Below, in pieces: positions 1-10,358 of a stretch of 64,000 bases of DNA. Source of the DNA: Paenarthrobacter ilicis (GTDB lineage Bacteria > Actinomycetota > Actinomycetes > Actinomycetales > Micrococcaceae). Below the pieces are notes generated by a model. The model did no database searches. It saw nothing but the letters and a program-made list of their open reading frames with translations, and was not told the origin of the DNA. The stretch covers positions 2,170,001-2,234,000 of the forward strand of contig NZ_JAFBCD010000001.1 in NCBI RefSeq assembly GCF_016907545.1. Reading direction: 5' to 3'. Made by a program: the position numbers and the translations under genes. Within the stretch, counting starts at the first letter, position 1. The number at the start of each line of letters is the position of its first letter.

Positions 1-381
1 AGTTCCGGCGTACCTGGCGGCTACCGCGCCGGCAAGATCAGCGATCGCCGGAGTCAGGACAGTTACGGGCGAGACCACTTTGTGAAGGGGCGTGAGGGCT
101 CCGGAGGCGTCGGAGGATTCACTGCGCTCCAGGATGTAGCCGGCAAGCTCCTGTCCATTGAACTTCACCTTGACGCGGACACCAGGGACGGCGGCCTCCG
201 CGAGCTCGGCGGGAACGCTGTAGTCGAAGGGCCTGTCAAGGTGCGGCAATGGTGACTCCAGCACAACGCGGGCTACGGGGAGGTGCGCTGCCAACGGAAG
301 GGAGTCCACTGGTGGACGGACCGGGAACCCTTGAAGCAGGGAGGGTTGCAACAGCGACGGCTGGACTTCATGTCCGTGCAT
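1..381 (-). CDS. priA: Primosomal protein N' PriA, N-terminal part (cut by window edge)
   Basis: Reading the minus strand from an ATG at 381 gives 127 residues open to the window edge. The segment LPHLDRPFDYSVP (around residues 47-59) and the following VRVKVKFNGQELAGYI are typical of the N-terminal 3'-DNA-binding domain of PriA, which recognises stalled forks for replication restart. A strong ribosome site (GGAGGAG) lies 7 nt before the ATG. The gene follows metK in the same direction, as in other actinobacteria. The helicase domain is outside the window, so I cannot say whether the Walker motifs are intact (actinobacterial PriA is often reported as helicase-degenerate). Confidence 0.9.
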   Translation of the reverse strand, partial: MHGHEVQPSLLQPSLLQGFPVRPPVDSLPLAAHLPVARVVLESPLPHLDRPFDYSVPAELAEAAVPGVRVKVKFNGQELAGYILERSESSDASGALTPLHKVVSPVTVLTPAIADLAGAVAARYAGT

Positions 382-436
382 CAAACGTCTCCTCCGCTCC
401 CCCGCCACCGTGCCCCACGGGGCATCATCAACCACG

Positions 437-472
437 GATGCCCGCAACGGGATGGCTCCCGCTGCGGGCATC
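437..472 (-). terminator. Hairpin between metK and priA
   Basis: Ten-base perfect arms (GATGCCCGCA at 437-446, TGCGGGCATC at 463-472) extend inwards by five more pairs after one mismatch. It lies in the metK-priA gap. There is no clear T-run on the minus strand, so it may be a weak terminator or an RNA-stability element and not a strong stop. A second small stem (TGCCCC/GGGGCA) lies at 410-423. Confidence 0.45.
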
Positions 473-541
473 TCTTGGGTTCAAGCCAACCACGGGCCTC
501 TGACATTAAAGCAACCGCAAGGCCGGCAGGCCTCCGCCTGA

Positions 542-1771
542 TCAGGCGTTGAAGTATTCCTTCAGATCCGCCACGCGGTCCAGCCGCTCCCAGGTGAAGT
601 CGGGATCTTCACGGCCGAAGTGGCCATGGGCCGCAGTCTTGGCGTAGATGGGCCTCTTGAGGTCCAGTGCGTCGATGATGGCACGCGGGCGCAGGTCGAA
701 AAGCTCGTCGATCGCTTCGCTGATGCGTGCAGGATCAACGGTCTCCGTGCCGAACGTTTCCACGTAGGTGCCCACGGGGCGGGCTTGGCCAATCGCGTAG
801 GCGATCTGGATTTCAGCCCGCTTTGCCAATCCGGCCGCAACCACGTTCTTGGCAACCCAGCGCATGGCGTAGGCTGCGGAACGGTCAACCTTGGACGGAT
901 CCTTGCCGGAGAAAGCGCCGCCGCCGTGGCGTGCAAATCCACCGTAGGTATCCACGATGATCTTGCGCCCGGTCAGACCAGCGTCACCCACAGGGCCCCC
1001 GATCACAAAGGCGCCCGCAGGGTTGAGGATGTTGGCCGTGCGGGAAATGTCCAGGTTGGACGCGGCCATGACCGGCTCAATCACGTAGCTGGCCAGGTCG
1101 GCGCGAAGCTGCTCCAGGCTGGATTCTTCGGCATGCTGGCTGGAAATCACCACGGTTTCCACGGAAACCGGCCGGTCGCCGTCGTAACCCACCGTCACCT
1201 GGGTCTTGCCGTCAGGGCGGAGGTAGGAAAGCTCACCGTTCTTGCGGACTTCCGTCAGACGCTCGGAGAGCCGGTGCGCGAGCCAGATAGGAGTTGGCAT
1301 GTAGGACGCGGTCTCGTCGCTTGCGTATCCGAACATGATGCCCTGATCGCCCGCACCTTGGAGGTCGTAATCGTCCTCCTGGCGGCCTTCGCGTGCCTCG
1401 ATTGAATTGAAGACGCCTCCGGCGATGTCATTGGACTGTTGGCCGATGGAGACCGACACACCGCAGCGCGCACCGTCGAAGCCGTTGGCCGACGAGTCGT
1501 AACCAATCCCGAGGATTGTTTCGCGGACGATTTGGGGGATCTCCACGTACGCGTCCGTAGTGACCTCGCCGGCTACGTGCACCAGTCCTGTGGTTGCCAT
1601 GGTCTCCACGGCCACGCGGGATTCAGGGTCGGCAGCCAGCAGCGCGTCCAGGATGGAATCGCTGATCTGGTCGCAAATCTTGTCCGGGTGCCCCTCGGTG
1701 ACCGACTCGGACGTGAAGAGCCGGAGTTTCGACGGGGTGCCATGAGGTTCATGCTGCAGCGGTAAAGTCAC
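542..1771 (-). CDS. metK: S-adenosylmethionine synthase
   Basis: Joins ATP and methionine to make S-adenosylmethionine, the cytosolic methyl donor. The 409-residue protein has the usual family length and shows GHPDKICDQ (27-35), the ATP-site motif [12 protein letters not shown] (139-150) and the phosphate loop [19 protein letters not shown] (283-301). The start is a GTG; an AAGGTGG ribosome site lies just upstream and there is no in-frame ATG near it. It lies 76 bp downstream of coaBC and precedes priA, in the conserved order gmk-rpoZ-coaBC-metK-priA. No SAM riboswitch-like structure was seen in its leader. Confidence 0.97.
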   Translation of the reverse strand: MTLPLQHEPHGTPSKLRLFTSESVTEGHPDKICDQISDSILDALLAADPESRVAVETMATTGLVHVAGEVTTDAYVEIPQIVRETILGIGYDSSANGFDGARCGVSVSIGQQSNDIAGGVFNSIEAREGRQEDDYDLQGAGDQGIMFGYASDETASYMPTPIWLAHRLSERLTEVRKNGELSYLRPDGKTQVTVGYDGDRPVSVETVVISSQHAEESSLEQLRADLASYVIEPVMAASNLDISRTANILNPAGAFVIGGPVGDAGLTGRKIIVDTYGGFARHGGGAFSGKDPSKVDRSAAYAMRWVAKNVVAAGLAKRAEIQIAYAIGQARPVGTYVETFGTETVDPARISEAIDELFDLRPRAIIDALDLKRPIYAKTAAHGHFGREDPDFTWERLDRVADLKEYFNA

Positions 1772-1847
1772 TCGACCACCTTACTGGGTTGCGGGACGGG
1801 GGCATCGGCCTTGTGTCCCTTTGCTAAGAATTGGGGTGTGGGATCCG

Positions 1848-3089
1848 TTACATCGCCGGAACAGTCCGGGCCAGCTCAGTCCCCACCCTGTGGATCACGG
1901 CTGCGGCCACGTCGGCCTTGCTGCCGGCTGCTGACTGGTGCTCCGGGTCCGCACTGGACAGGATGACAACGGAGTTCTCGTCCTGTCCAAAAACCCTGCC
2001 AACTCCCACGTGGTTGACCACCAGGAGGTCGCAGCCTTTTCGCTTGAGCTTGGCTTGTGCGTGCTCCAGGACATCGCCCTGGGCGTCACCGGTTTCAGCG
2101 GCAAAGCCCACAATCAACTGCCGGGTCTGGCTTGCGCCTCGCACCTCGACCAATTCGCGGAGAATATCCGGGTTCCGGACCAACCGCACCACGGGTGCTT
2201 CCTCGCCGTCGACCTTTTTGATTTTGGTATCCGAGACGTCTGCCGGACGGAAGTCTGCAACAGCCGCTGCCATAATGACGACGTCGGAGCCCAGCGCCGC
2301 TGTCAGCGTCGCCTCCCGGAGTTCCAGGGCAGACTCAACGCGCACCAACTCCACTCCTGCGGGCGGCTGGACATCCATGTGCGCGGCGACGAAACGGACC
2401 GTGGCACCGGCGGCCATGGCGGCTGAGGCCAGCGCAGCACCCTGTTTGCCCGATGAGCGGTTTCCGAGGAACCGGACGGGATCCAGGGCTTCCCGGGTAC
2501 CCCCGGCCGTAATGGTCACCACGCGGCCCGCCAAGGACTGGGCAGGTGCCGGCTTGTCCGCGCCGCCGTCCACCAATGCCATGGCAGCGGCAAAAATGGC
2601 ATCCGGTTCAGGCAAGCGGCCCGGACCGGAATCCGCTCCGGTCAAACGTCCGGACGCCGGCTCCAGAACAGTGATCCCTCGGCTCCGCAGAGTTTCCACG
2701 TTTGCCTGGGTGGCCTTGTTGAGCCACATCTCAGTGTGCATGGCCGGCGCGAAGAGGACGGGCCCGTGCGCCATCAACAACGTGTTGGTCAGCAGGTCGC
2801 CGGCTTGGCCGGTGGCCGCCTTGGCCAAAAGATCGGCGGTTGCGGGAGCTACCACCATCAGGTCCGCCTCATGGCCCAGACGGACATGGTTGACCTTGTC
2901 CACGTCATCAAAAACGCTGTTGCTGACCGGGTTCCCGGAGAGGGCTTCCCAGGTTGCCACTCCGACGAACCGAGTGGCGGACTCCGTGGGGATGACCGTT
3001 ACCTGATGGCCGGCTTCAGTAAAAAGCCGGAGGAGCGATGCGACCTTGTAGGCCGCAATCCCTCCCCCGACTCCGAGGACTATGCGCAC
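1848..3089 (-). CDS. coaBC: Bifunctional phosphopantothenoylcysteine decarboxylase / phosphopantothenate-cysteine ligase
   Basis: Carries out two consecutive steps of coenzyme A synthesis: CTP-dependent ligation of cysteine to 4'-phosphopantothenate (CoaB), then FMN-dependent decarboxylation (CoaC). The 413 residues fit the fused Dfp protein. The N-terminal flavoprotein half shows VLGVGGGIAAYK, a VNHVRLG histidine near residue 68 and APAMHTEMW (114-122). The C-terminal half shows the CoaB nucleotide fold and LKRKGCDLLVVN. Start is GTG with GGAGG 4 nt upstream. It follows rpoZ by 28 bp and is probably cotranscribed with it. Confidence 0.96.
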   Translation of the reverse strand: MRIVLGVGGGIAAYKVASLLRLFTEAGHQVTVIPTESATRFVGVATWEALSGNPVSNSVFDDVDKVNHVRLGHEADLMVVAPATADLLAKAATGQAGDLLTNTLLMAHGPVLFAPAMHTEMWLNKATQANVETLRSRGITVLEPASGRLTGADSGPGRLPEPDAIFAAAMALVDGGADKPAPAQSLAGRVVTITAGGTREALDPVRFLGNRSSGKQGAALASAAMAAGATVRFVAAHMDVQPPAGVELVRVESALELREATLTAALGSDVVIMAAAVADFRPADVSDTKIKKVDGEEAPVVRLVRNPDILRELVEVRGASQTRQLIVGFAAETGDAQGDVLEHAQAKLKRKGCDLLVVNHVGVGRVFGQDENSVVILSSADPEHQSAAGSKADVAAAVIHRVGTELARTVPAM

Positions 3090-3117
3090 GTGACCTCCGT
3101 CAACAGGCAGCCTGTTG

Positions 3118-3378
3118 TTATTCTGTGGGCTCGATCGGCGTGGAAACCAGAAGGCCCTCGTTGATTTCGCGCAGTGCGATGGAGAGGGACTTCTCGTTCA
3201 GCTTGGTGTCAACCAACGGACCGACGTACTCGAAGAGTCCCTCGTGCAGCTGTGCGTAGTAGGCGTTGATCTGGCGGGCGCGCTTGGCGCCGAAGATCAC
3301 CAGGCCGTACTTGGAATCGGCAGCCTCAAGCAGCGAATCGATCGGCGGGTTGATGATGCCTTCAAGGTTCGTGGACAC
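3118..3378 (-). CDS. rpoZ: RNA polymerase omega subunit
   Basis: Small subunit that helps beta' fold and RNA polymerase assemble. The 86-residue protein carries the omega signature: an N-terminal segment ending [18 protein letters not shown], the helix [11 protein letters not shown] and the C-terminal [15 protein letters not shown]. Start is GTG with GGAG 5 nt upstream. It sits between gmk and coaBC, the order found across actinobacteria (Rv1389-Rv1391 in M. tuberculosis) and common in other bacteria. Confidence 0.96.
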   Translation of the reverse strand: MSTNLEGIINPPIDSLLEAADSKYGLVIFGAKRARQINAYYAQLHEGLFEYVGPLVDTKLNEKSLSIALREINEGLLVSTPIEPTE

Positions 3379-3417
3379 GAATTCTCCAAATTCTAGCGGG
3401 CCAACAATGCGGGCGGT

Positions 3418-3990
3418 TCAGCGCCCGTGCGGGGTAAGCCCCATGAGTGAAACAAGCTCGTCTGCTGCCCGGCAAACGTCGTCATTGATAACGGTGTGGT
3501 CAAACTCCGGCTCAGCAGCAAGTTCCAGTTTAGCGGTTTCCAGCCTGCGCTGCTGTTCTTCGGGAGTTTCAGTGCCACGGCCCACAAGGCGGCGGACCAT
3601 TTCGTCCCAGCTGGGAGGCGCCAGGAACACGAAGTTGGCTTCCGGGACCGCCTCTTTCACCTGCCGGGCACCCTGCAGGTCAATCTCGAGCAACACCGAC
3701 TTTCCTTCAGCAATTGCCGCGTTCACGGTGCTGCGGAGAGTTCCGTACCGGTTGTGTCCGTGGACAACAGCCCATTCCAGAAGTTCGCCTTGGGCCACCA
3801 GGGCATCGAATTCTTCGGCAGACTTGAAGAAATAGTGGACTCCGTCTTTTTCCCCGGGCCGCGCAGCCCTGGTGGTGGCGGATACCGAGAGCCAAACTTC
3901 CGGATAGTTGTCCCTGATGTAGGTGGAAACGGTTCCCTTGCCAACGGCAGTGGGGCCTGCAAGGACAGTCAGTCCAGGATTCTTGCTCAC
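3418..3990 (-). CDS. gmk: Guanylate kinase
   Basis: Phosphorylates GMP to GDP with ATP, feeding GTP and (p)ppGpp pools. The 190-residue protein begins with a P-loop, GPTAVGKG, followed by [21 protein letters not shown], the GMP-binding region, and DLQGARQVK. Start is GTG with AAGGA upstream. It lies 21 bp after mihF and 39 bp before rpoZ on the same strand, consistent with one transcript. The alanine in the P-loop (GPTAVGK, where GPSGVGK is more common) is a conservative variant. Confidence 0.96.
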   Translation of the reverse strand: MSKNPGLTVLAGPTAVGKGTVSTYIRDNYPEVWLSVSATTRAARPGEKDGVHYFFKSAEEFDALVAQGELLEWAVVHGHNRYGTLRSTVNAAIAEGKSVLLEIDLQGARQVKEAVPEANFVFLAPPSWDEMVRRLVGRGTETPEEQQRRLETAKLELAAEPEFDHTVINDDVCRAADELVSLMGLTPHGR

Positions 3991-4011
3991 GGATTCCTTC
4001 GGGGAGATGCG

Positions 4012-4338
4012 TCAAACGCTTTGCTGGGTATCCATAAAATCTACCAGCGCCCGGGCCTGGTGGATTCCCAACCCACGGATCCGCCGGGATCCAGCGATGC
4101 CAATGTCCGCCATGATCCCGGCCGCACGCACCGGCCCGATGCCAGGCAACGCCTCGAGCAGCTCCACCACCCGCATGCGCGCGATCGCCTCGTCCGTGTC
4201 CCCCGACGTGATCAACTCCGCGATGCTCACCTCGCCGCGCTTGAGCCTTTCCTTTGCGGCGGCACGCACCGCACGGGCCTTGGCGGCCTTTTCCAGCGCG
4301 TCGGAACGTTCTTGCGGTGTCAGCTCTTTAAGGCCCAC
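4012..4338 (-). CDS. mihF: Integration host factor, actinobacterial type (mIHF)
   Basis: Nucleoid-associated DNA-bending protein essential in mycobacteria, needed for mycobacteriophage L5 integration. The 108-residue product has an N-terminal basic helix (LTPQERSDALEKAAKARAVR) and a helix-two-turn-helix region with ELLEALPGIGPVRAAGIM and the C-terminal SRRIRGLGIHQARALVDF. The frame stays open upstream to a TTG at 4362, but I choose the GTG at 4338 because AGGGG lies 7 nt before it and the protein then starts at the usual place (VGLKELTPQER). It follows pyrF and precedes gmk, as Rv1388 does. Confidence 0.93.
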   Translation of the reverse strand: MGLKELTPQERSDALEKAAKARAVRAAAKERLKRGEVSIAELITSGDTDEAIARMRVVELLEALPGIGPVRAAGIMADIGIAGSRRIRGLGIHQARALVDFMDTQQSV

Positions 4339-4363
4339 AGCCAAACCCCTGTCAGATCGCAAT

Positions 4364-4379
4364 TGTGATCCGGATCACG
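4364..4379. promoter_or_regulatory. Crp/GlxR-like palindrome in the mihF leader
   Basis: TGTGA-N6-TCACG with the perfect 14-base palindrome GTGATCCGGATCAC at its core. This differs from the Crp/GlxR consensus TGTGA-N6-TCACA by one base. It lies 26 bp before the mihF start and just downstream of a candidate promoter, a position that would suit repression. Binding is inference. Confidence 0.5.
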
Positions 4380-4392
4380 CGGACTGATCCTG

Positions 4393-4421
4393 AACCTACT
4401 AGCAGGGACCCCGTAGCGCAA
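4393..4421 (-). promoter_or_regulatory. Candidate mihF promoter
   Basis: Minus strand: TTGCGC (4421-4416), 17-base spacer, TAGGTT (4398-4393). Both boxes match the consensus only partly. The predicted start site is near 4386, leaving a leader of about 48 nt that contains the Crp-like palindrome. Confidence 0.35.
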
Positions 4422-4435
4422 TGCAGGCAGCATAG

Positions 4436-5308
4436 TTACTCCGCGCGCAGGCCATCCAATGTTTGGAGCGTCGCCGCCCTGATGCCCTGGACCGTCGGCC
4501 CCTCGGCCAGGATGCCCCGGCTGGAGGTGGCCAAAACCTGCGGGTAGGCCGGGCCAAAGGTGCTGCGGAGATCCGCCGGAGTAGCTCCCTGCGCGCCGAG
4601 CCCCGGTGCCAGGATGGCCCCGCGGACAGCGCCCAGATCAATGTCAAGATCCTTCAGTGCCGAACCGATGGTGGCGCCCACCACCAAGCCCACCGCTCCC
4701 AAATCACCCCGGTAGCGCTGGTTTTCGACGCCGGCCGCCTCCACAATGCTGCGGGCTACGGATGCGTGGCCTCCCACGTGCTGGACGGACTTGCCCTCCG
4801 GATTGGAGGTCAGCGCCAGGACGAAGACCCCCCTGCCGTACTGCGCTGCCAAATCCAGCGCAGGACGGAGGGACTCGAAACCAAGGTAGGGACTGAGGGT
4901 CACGGAATCCGCCGCCAATGCCGAGCCGTCACGCAGCCAGGCATCCGCATAGGCCGCCATGGTGGAGCCGATGTCACCCCGCTTTGCATCGGCAATACTC
5001 AGCACGCCCGCCTCTGCGGCCGCTGCAAGGGTGCGCTCCAACACGGCCATTCCAGCCGAGCCGTGCCGCTCGTAGAGGGCCACCTGTGGCTTTACCGCGG
5101 CAGCGAGGGAAGACACTGCCTCAATAACCGTCAGCGAGAAACGCTCCAGGCCGGCGGCGTCGTCGTTCAACCCCCACGCGGCCAGCAGCTGCGGGTGCGG
5201 GTCAATTCCCACACACAGCGGGCCGCGGTGGGCCATGGCGGCGGCAAGCCGGGCGCCAAAAGGCTCCACGGCTTGCCGCGTCCCGTCAGAGACTGCGCCG
5301 TCAGGCAT
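4436..5308 (-). CDS. pyrF: Orotidine-5'-phosphate decarboxylase (class 2)
   Basis: Last step of UMP synthesis: decarboxylates OMP to UMP. The 290-residue protein contains the substrate segment [11 protein letters not shown] and the catalytic block [14 protein letters not shown], the D-x-K-R-G-D motif of the longer mycobacterial/myxobacterial type. The frame is open far upstream, into carB, but the ATG at 5308 is the natural start because it overlaps the carB stop by 8 bp and follows the family N-terminus. It is the last gene of the pyr operon; 97 bp separate it from mihF. Confidence 0.95.
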   Translation of the reverse strand: MPDGAVSDGTRQAVEPFGARLAAAMAHRGPLCVGIDPHPQLLAAWGLNDDAAGLERFSLTVIEAVSSLAAAVKPQVALYERHGSAGMAVLERTLAAAAEAGVLSIADAKRGDIGSTMAAYADAWLRDGSALAADSVTLSPYLGFESLRPALDLAAQYGRGVFVLALTSNPEGKSVQHVGGHASVARSIVEAAGVENQRYRGDLGAVGLVVGATIGSALKDLDIDLGAVRGAILAPGLGAQGATPADLRSTFGPAYPQVLATSSRGILAEGPTVQGIRAATLQTLDGLRAE

Positions 5309-8300
5309 TGGCCGACTCTTTGGCTGCCTGAAGGTTTGCAGCGTGTTCCTGGAGGCTGGTGACGGACCACTGGTAGGTCCGCAGGGCCTCGATGGCTTGG
5401 ACGGCCGCGTTGAACTCGGCAACCGTGGTGATGCACGGGATACCGATGGACGTTGCGGCTGCCCGGAGTTCATATCCGTCGCTGCGGGCTTCTCCGCCGG
5501 AAGGTGTGTTGAACACCATGTCGATTTCGCCGGCGATAACCAGGTCCGCGATGGTCCCCTCACCTTCGGCGCTGCTGCCCTCGGCCACCTTGCGAACGGG
5601 GGTGGCCTGGATGCCGTTGCGGCGCAGGACGTCGGCCGTGCCACCGGTGGAGACGATCTCGAACCCGAGATCTGAAAGCCGCTTCACGCCCATGATCACT
5701 GAGCGCTTGTCGCGGTTGGCGACGGAGACGAAGATTTTTCCTTCGGTGGGCAGCGCGTTGTTCGCCGCAGCCTGGCTCTTGGCGAAAGCGGTATCGAAGT
5801 GCTTGTCGATGCCCATGACTTCACCGGTGGAGCGCATTTCAGGGCCGAGCAGGGAGTCCACAACCTTGCCCTCCGGGGTGCGGAAACGGCTGAACGGCAG
5901 GACTGCTTCCTTCACCGCCACCGGCGCGTCCAAAGGCAGGGTGGAACCGTCACCGGTCTCCGGCAGCATCTTGTAGGCGCTGCGGAGCTGGTTGATGGTG
6001 ACCCCAGTACCAATAAGGGCTGCAGCCTTGGCCATCTGCACGCCCGTTGCCTTGGAGACGAACGGGACGGTCCGCGAGGCACGGGGGTTCGCTTCCAGGA
6101 CATACAGGACGTCGGAGGCCAGGGCGAACTGGATGTTGATGAGGCCGCGGACGCCCACACCTTCGGCGATGGCACGCGTCGCCGTGCGCACGCGCTCAAT
6201 CACGTTGTTGCCAAGGGTGATCGGGGGCAGGACGCAGGCTGAGTCACCGGAGTGGATGCCGGCTTCCTCAATGTGCTCCATGATTCCGCCCAGATACATG
6301 TCCGTGCCGTCAAAGAGGGCGTCAACGTCAATCTCCACTGCGTCCTCGAGGAAGCGGTCGATCAGCACCGGGTGATCCGTGGTGATTTCGGTGGCGTTGG
6401 CGATGTAACGGGAGAGGTTTGCTTCGTCGTAGACGATCTCCATGCCACGGCCGCCCAGTACGTAGGATGGACGGACCAGCACCGGGTAACCGATCTCATC
6501 GGCGATCTTCTTGGCATCCTCGAAGGAGACGGCGGTGCCGTTCTTCGGGGACGTCAGTCCGGCCTCGTCCAGGACACGGGCGAAGGCGCCACGGTGTTCC
6601 GCAAGGTCAATGGCCTCGGGCGAGGTGCCCAGGATGGGGACGCCGGCATCGGCCAACTGCTGGGCCAGCTTCAGCGGGGTCTGTCCTCCAAGCTGCACGA
6701 AGACGCCCATGACGCCACCGGTGCGCTCTTCCGCGGCAATGACCTCAAGGACATCCTCGAGGGTCAACGGCTCAAAATAGAGGCGGGTGGAAACGTCGTA
6801 GTCCGTGGACACTGTCTCCGGGTTGCAGTTGACCATGACCGTCTCATAGCCCGCTTTGCGCAGGGCCATGGAGGCGTGGACGCAGGAGTAGTCGAACTCG
6901 ATGCCCTGCCCGATACGGTTGGGCCCCGAGCCCAGGATGATCACCGAGGGCTTGGCGTGCAGGCCAACCTCGTCTTCCTCGTCGTAGGACGAGTAGTGGT
7001 ACGGCGTGTAGGCGGCGAACTCGGCTGCGCAGGTATCCACCGTCTTGTAGACGGGGCGGATACCCAGGGCTTGGCGGACGCCGCGGACCACTGCTTCGTT
7101 GTTGTGCGTCAAAGCACCGATTTGCTCGTCCGAAAAACCGTGGCGCTTGGCGTTTCGGAGCATGTCCTCGGTGAGGACCCCGGCCTTGCGGATTTCCTGA
7201 GCTGTTTCGTTGAGCAGCTGCAGCTGGTCAAGGAACCAGGGATCGATCTTGGTGGCTTCGAAGAGGTCCTCAACGGTGGCGCCGCCCAGCAGGGCACGCT
7301 GGACCTGGTACAGCCGGTCCGTGGTGGGACGCTTGGCCTTTTCGATCAGCTCAGGAACTTCGTATTCGGGAACAGGGCTGAAGTCCAGCTGCGACCCCTT
7401 CTGTTCCAGTGAACGCAGGGCCTTCTGCAGGGCTTCGGTGAAGTTGCGGCCCATGGCCATGGCTTCGCCCACGGACTTCATGGTGGTGGTCAGCGTGTTG
7501 TCAGCAGCCGGGAATTTCTCGAAGGCGAAACGGGGAACCTTGACCACAACATAGTCCAGCGTCGGCTCGAAGGAGGCCGGCGTCTTCTGGGTGATGTCGT
7601 TGGGGATCTCGTCCAGGGTGTAGCCAAGTGAGAGCTTGGTGGCGATCTTGGCGATGGCGAAGCCGGTGGCCTTGGAAGCCAGTGCCGAAGAGCGCGACAC
7701 GCGGGGGTTCATCTCGATGACCACCACACGACCGGTGGCGGGGTCGATCGCGAACTGGATGTTGCAACCACCGGTGTCCACGCCAACTTCGCGGATGACG
7801 GCGATGGAGACGTCGCGGAGCTTCTGGTACTCGCGGTCGGTCAGGGTGAGGGCAGGAGCAACCGTGATGGAGTCACCGGTGTGGACACCCACGGGATCGA
7901 AGTTCTCGATGGAACACACAACAACGACGTTGTCGTTCTTGTCGCGCATCATCTCGAGCTCGTACTCTTTCCAGCCAAGGATGCTTTCTTCGAGCAGAAC
8001 CTCGGTGGTGGGGCTGTACTGCAGGCCCTGGCCGACGATGCGGCGGAGGTCGTCCTCGTTGTACGCCAAGCCTGAGCCCAGGCCGCCCATGGTGAAGGAA
8101 GGGCGGACAACCATGGGGTATCCCAGGTCTTCGGCAGCTGCAAAGGCTTCATCCATGGTGTGGATGATGTGGCTGCGGGCGGATTCAGCCCCGCAACGCT
8201 CCACGACGCCCTTGAACTTTTCGCGGTCCTCCCCCAGCTCGATCGCAGCGATGTTTGCACCGATGAGTTCCACGTTGTACTTCTGCAGTACTCCGTTTTT

Positions 8301-8609
8301 GTCCAGTGCGATCGCCGTGTTCAATGCGGTCTGGCCACCCAGGGTGGGCAGGATGGCGTCAGGCCGTTCCTTGGCGATGATCTTTTCCACTACCTCGGGG
8401 GTAATGGGCTCAACGTAGGTGGCATCCGCGAATTCCGGGTCCGTCATGATGGTGGCCGGGTTGGAGTTGACCAGGATGACCCGGAGGCCTTCCTCCTTGA
8501 GGACGCGAAGCGCCTGGGTGCCGGAGTAGTCGAACTCGGCGGCCTGGCCGATGACGATCGGACCCGAACCAATGACGAGGACGCTCTTGAGATCTGTACG
8601 CTTGGGCAT
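5301..8609 (-). CDS. carB: Carbamoyl-phosphate synthase large subunit
   Basis: Makes carbamoyl phosphate from bicarbonate, ATP and ammonia delivered by CarA, for pyrimidines and arginine. At 1102 residues it has the full set: two duplicated ATP-grasp halves (first half starting [21 protein letters not shown]; second near residue 560 with [19 protein letters not shown]), an oligomerisation domain between them, and a C-terminal MGS-like allosteric domain from about residue 945 ([19 protein letters not shown]). The ATG overlaps the carA stop by one base (TAATG), so translation is probably coupled. Confidence 0.98.
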   Translation of the reverse strand: MPKRTDLKSVLVIGSGPIVIGQAAEFDYSGTQALRVLKEEGLRVILVNSNPATIMTDPEFADATYVEPITPEVVEKIIAKERPDAILPTLGGQTALNTAIALDKNGVLQKYNVELIGANIAAIELGEDREKFKGVVERCGAESARSHIIHTMDEAFAAAEDLGYPMVVRPSFTMGGLGSGLAYNEDDLRRIVGQGLQYSPTTEVLLEESILGWKEYELEMMRDKNDNVVVVCSIENFDPVGVHTGDSITVAPALTLTDREYQKLRDVSIAVIREVGVDTGGCNIQFAIDPATGRVVVIEMNPRVSRSSALASKATGFAIAKIATKLSLGYTLDEIPNDITQKTPASFEPTLDYVVVKVPRFAFEKFPAADNTLTTTMKSVGEAMAMGRNFTEALQKALRSLEQKGSQLDFSPVPEYEVPELIEKAKRPTTDRLYQVQRALLGGATVEDLFEATKIDPWFLDQLQLLNETAQEIRKAGVLTEDMLRNAKRHGFSDEQIGALTHNNEAVVRGVRQALGIRPVYKTVDTCAAEFAAYTPYHYSSYDEEDEVGLHAKPSVIILGSGPNRIGQGIEFDYSCVHASMALRKAGYETVMVNCNPETVSTDYDVSTRLYFEPLTLEDVLEVIAAEERTGGVMGVFVQLGGQTPLKLAQQLADAGVPILGTSPEAIDLAEHRGAFARVLDEAGLTSPKNGTAVSFEDAKKIADEIGYPVLVRPSYVLGGRGMEIVYDEANLSRYIANATEITTDHPVLIDRFLEDAVEIDVDALFDGTDMYLGGIMEHIEEAGIHSGDSACVLPPITLGNNVIERVRTATRAIAEGVGVRGLINIQFALASDVLYVLEANPRASRTVPFVSKATGVQMAKAAALIGTGVTINQLRSAYKMLPETGDGSTLPLDAPVAVKEAVLPFSRFRTPEGKVVDSLLGPEMRSTGEVMGIDKHFDTAFAKSQAAANNALPTEGKIFVSVANRDKRSVIMGVKRLSDLGFEIVSTGGTADVLRRNGIQATPVRKVAEGSSAEGEGTIADLVIAGEIDMVFNTPSGGEARSDGYELRAAATSIGIPCITTVAEFNAAVQAIEALRTYQWSVTSLQEHAANLQAAKESANA

Positions 8610-9832
8610 TACTTCTTGTCCTCAGTCTTGGAGTCGTTGGTGGTATCGGCAGTGGCCTTGGACTTGGCGTCGGCCATGAGGTCGATGAAGCGGTCAAAGA
8701 GGTACGCAGCGTCGTGCGGTCCGGCTGCGGCCTCGGGGTGGTACTGGACCGAGAATGCGGGAATGTCGAGGCAGGCGAGTCCTTCAACGACGTCGTCGTT
8801 CAGCGAAACGTGGCTGACCTCCACGCGGCCGTAGCGCTCCTCAGGAGCAACTGTTGCCCCATCCAGCGGAGCATCCACTGCGAAACCATGGTTTTGCGAG
8901 GTGATTTCCACCTTGCCGGTGCGGCGGTCCATGACCGGCTGGTTGATGCCGCGGTGGCCATAGCGGAGCTTGTAGGTGCCAAAACCAAGTGCCCTGCCCA
9001 GGATCTGGTTGCCGAAGCAGATTCCAAAGTACGGAAGCTTCTCATCCAGCACTGAGCGCAGGAGCTTTACCTGGTGATCGGCCGTCGCGGGGTCGCCCGG
9101 ACCGTTGGACATGAAGAATCCATCAGGATTGACGGCGTTGACGTCGTCCACGGTGGACGTTGCCGGGAGGACGTGGACGCGCACGCCGCGCTCGGCAAAG
9201 CGGATCGGGGTCATGGCTTTGATGCCCAGGTCCACGGCGGCAATGGAGAACCGCGGTTCACCTTCCCAGCCGTGGTCCTTGGGTTCCACCACGTAAGCCT
9301 CGTCAATGGAGACTTCCTCAGCCAGCGCTGCACCCTCCATGGGGGCGCTGGCCAGGACGGCGTCCACCAGTTCCTTGTCCGATGCCTCTGCAGCCTGCCC
9401 GGAGAAGATACCGGCGCGCATGGTTTTGTGTTCACGGAGGTGGCGGGTGATGGCGCGCGTATCAACGCCCTGGATGCCCACGATGCCCTGCTCGACGAGT
9501 TCGTCGTCAAGGCTTCGCTCGGACCGCCAGTTGGACGGGCGGCGGGCAGCGTCGCGCACAATGTAGCCGGCTACCCAAATACGTCGAGACTCTGCGTCTT
9601 CGCTGTTGACCCCGGTGTTCCCGATATGGGGAGCGGTTTGCACCACCAGTTGGCGGGCGTAGGAGGGATCGGTGATGGTCTCCTGGTAACCGGTCATGCC
9701 GGTGGCGAACACAGCCTCACCGAGCGCGGTGCCTTGGGCGCCGTAGCTGCGTCCGCGGAATACGCGACCGTCTTCGAGCACCAGCACTGCTGCTGAGGAG
9801 GTGGGTGTGGTGTCTGCTTTACTATCCGTCAC
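8609..9832 (-). CDS. carA: Carbamoyl-phosphate synthase small (glutaminase) subunit
   Basis: Releases ammonia from glutamine and channels it to CarB. The 407-residue protein has the CPSase small-chain N-domain ([24 protein letters not shown]) and a class I glutamine amidotransferase with the nucleophile in [11 protein letters not shown] and the His/Glu pair in QYHPEA. The frame extends to an ATG at 9856 inside the upstream gene, but that ATG lacks a ribosome site. The GTG at 9832 has GGAAAG upstream and begins 4 nt after the neighbour's stop, so I use it. Confidence 0.95.
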   Translation of the reverse strand: MTDSKADTTPTSSAAVLVLEDGRVFRGRSYGAQGTALGEAVFATGMTGYQETITDPSYARQLVVQTAPHIGNTGVNSEDAESRRIWVAGYIVRDAARRPSNWRSERSLDDELVEQGIVGIQGVDTRAITRHLREHKTMRAGIFSGQAAEASDKELVDAVLASAPMEGAALAEEVSIDEAYVVEPKDHGWEGEPRFSIAAVDLGIKAMTPIRFAERGVRVHVLPATSTVDDVNAVNPDGFFMSNGPGDPATADHQVKLLRSVLDEKLPYFGICFGNQILGRALGFGTYKLRYGHRGINQPVMDRRTGKVEITSQNHGFAVDAPLDGATVAPEERYGRVEVSHVSLNDDVVEGLACLDIPAFSVQYHPEAAAGPHDAAYLFDRFIDLMADAKSKATADTTNDSKTEDKK

Positions 9833-9836
9833 TTTA

Positions 9837-10358
9837 TTACTTTCCACTATCGGCATCTGCCTGAGGGGCTGCGGAGATCAATTCTTGGAGTGCTGCGAGA
9901 AGGAGCATTTTGTCGGCTGCTTGTCGGGAGCGGAAGCCGGTATCCAGTTCGCGGGCGCCGAGCTTCCAGCTGATGACCAGCAGCCCGTCCTTTTCCACGA
10001 ACTTTCCTGCCATTCCCGAGGCCAGGCGGCCCTCCCGGAGGTCGGAACGCGGGATGAAAACAGGGGCTGCTCCGGCCCGGTCAAACAGGACGCCCTCGTC
10101 ATGGACGCTCAGCTCGGCGTTGGTCCGGATGCCCATCCCCTGGACGGCAATCCTGTCCAACCAGTCGCCCGCGGACGTGGTGGCCACGTACTGCCCTTCC
10201 GCCACCACGGTGGCGGGCGTCAGCTGCTGTGGCACCAGGGGCAGGCGTTCGACGTCGGCCTGCCGCCTTTTCCGGCTACGCCACCCCAGCCACAGCAACG
10301 CCACAATGACGATGACCAGCGGCACGGTGATGAGCACGGTGAGTGTTTGGGTCTCCAC
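9837..10358 (-). CDS. PH-like membrane protein of the pyr operon (unknown function)
   Basis: 173 residues: one N-terminal membrane helix (about residues 6-26, [20 protein letters not shown]), a basic stop-transfer segment (RSRKRRQ), then a soluble beta-rich domain that actinobacterial annotation calls PH-like ([32 protein letters not shown]). It begins with GTG at the pyrC stop (one-base overlap, TAGTG) and ends 4 nt before carA. The equivalent M. tuberculosis position holds Rv1382, a membrane protein of unknown role. I see no catalytic motif. A scaffold or regulator of the pyrimidine enzymes at the membrane is possible but unproven. Confidence 0.85.
   Translation of the reverse strand: METQTLTVLITVPLVIVIVALLWLGWRSRKRRQADVERLPLVPQQLTPATVVAEGQYVATTSAGDWLDRIAVQGMGIRTNAELSVHDEGVLFDRAGAAPVFIPRSDLREGRLASGMAGKFVEKDGLLVISWKLGARELDTGFRSRQAADKMLLLAALQELISAAPQADADSGK

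Noticed and set aside
5309..5644. 112-residue N-terminal extension of PyrF
   Set aside because: It overlaps carB's MGS domain out of frame; the ATG at 5308 gives the family N-terminus.
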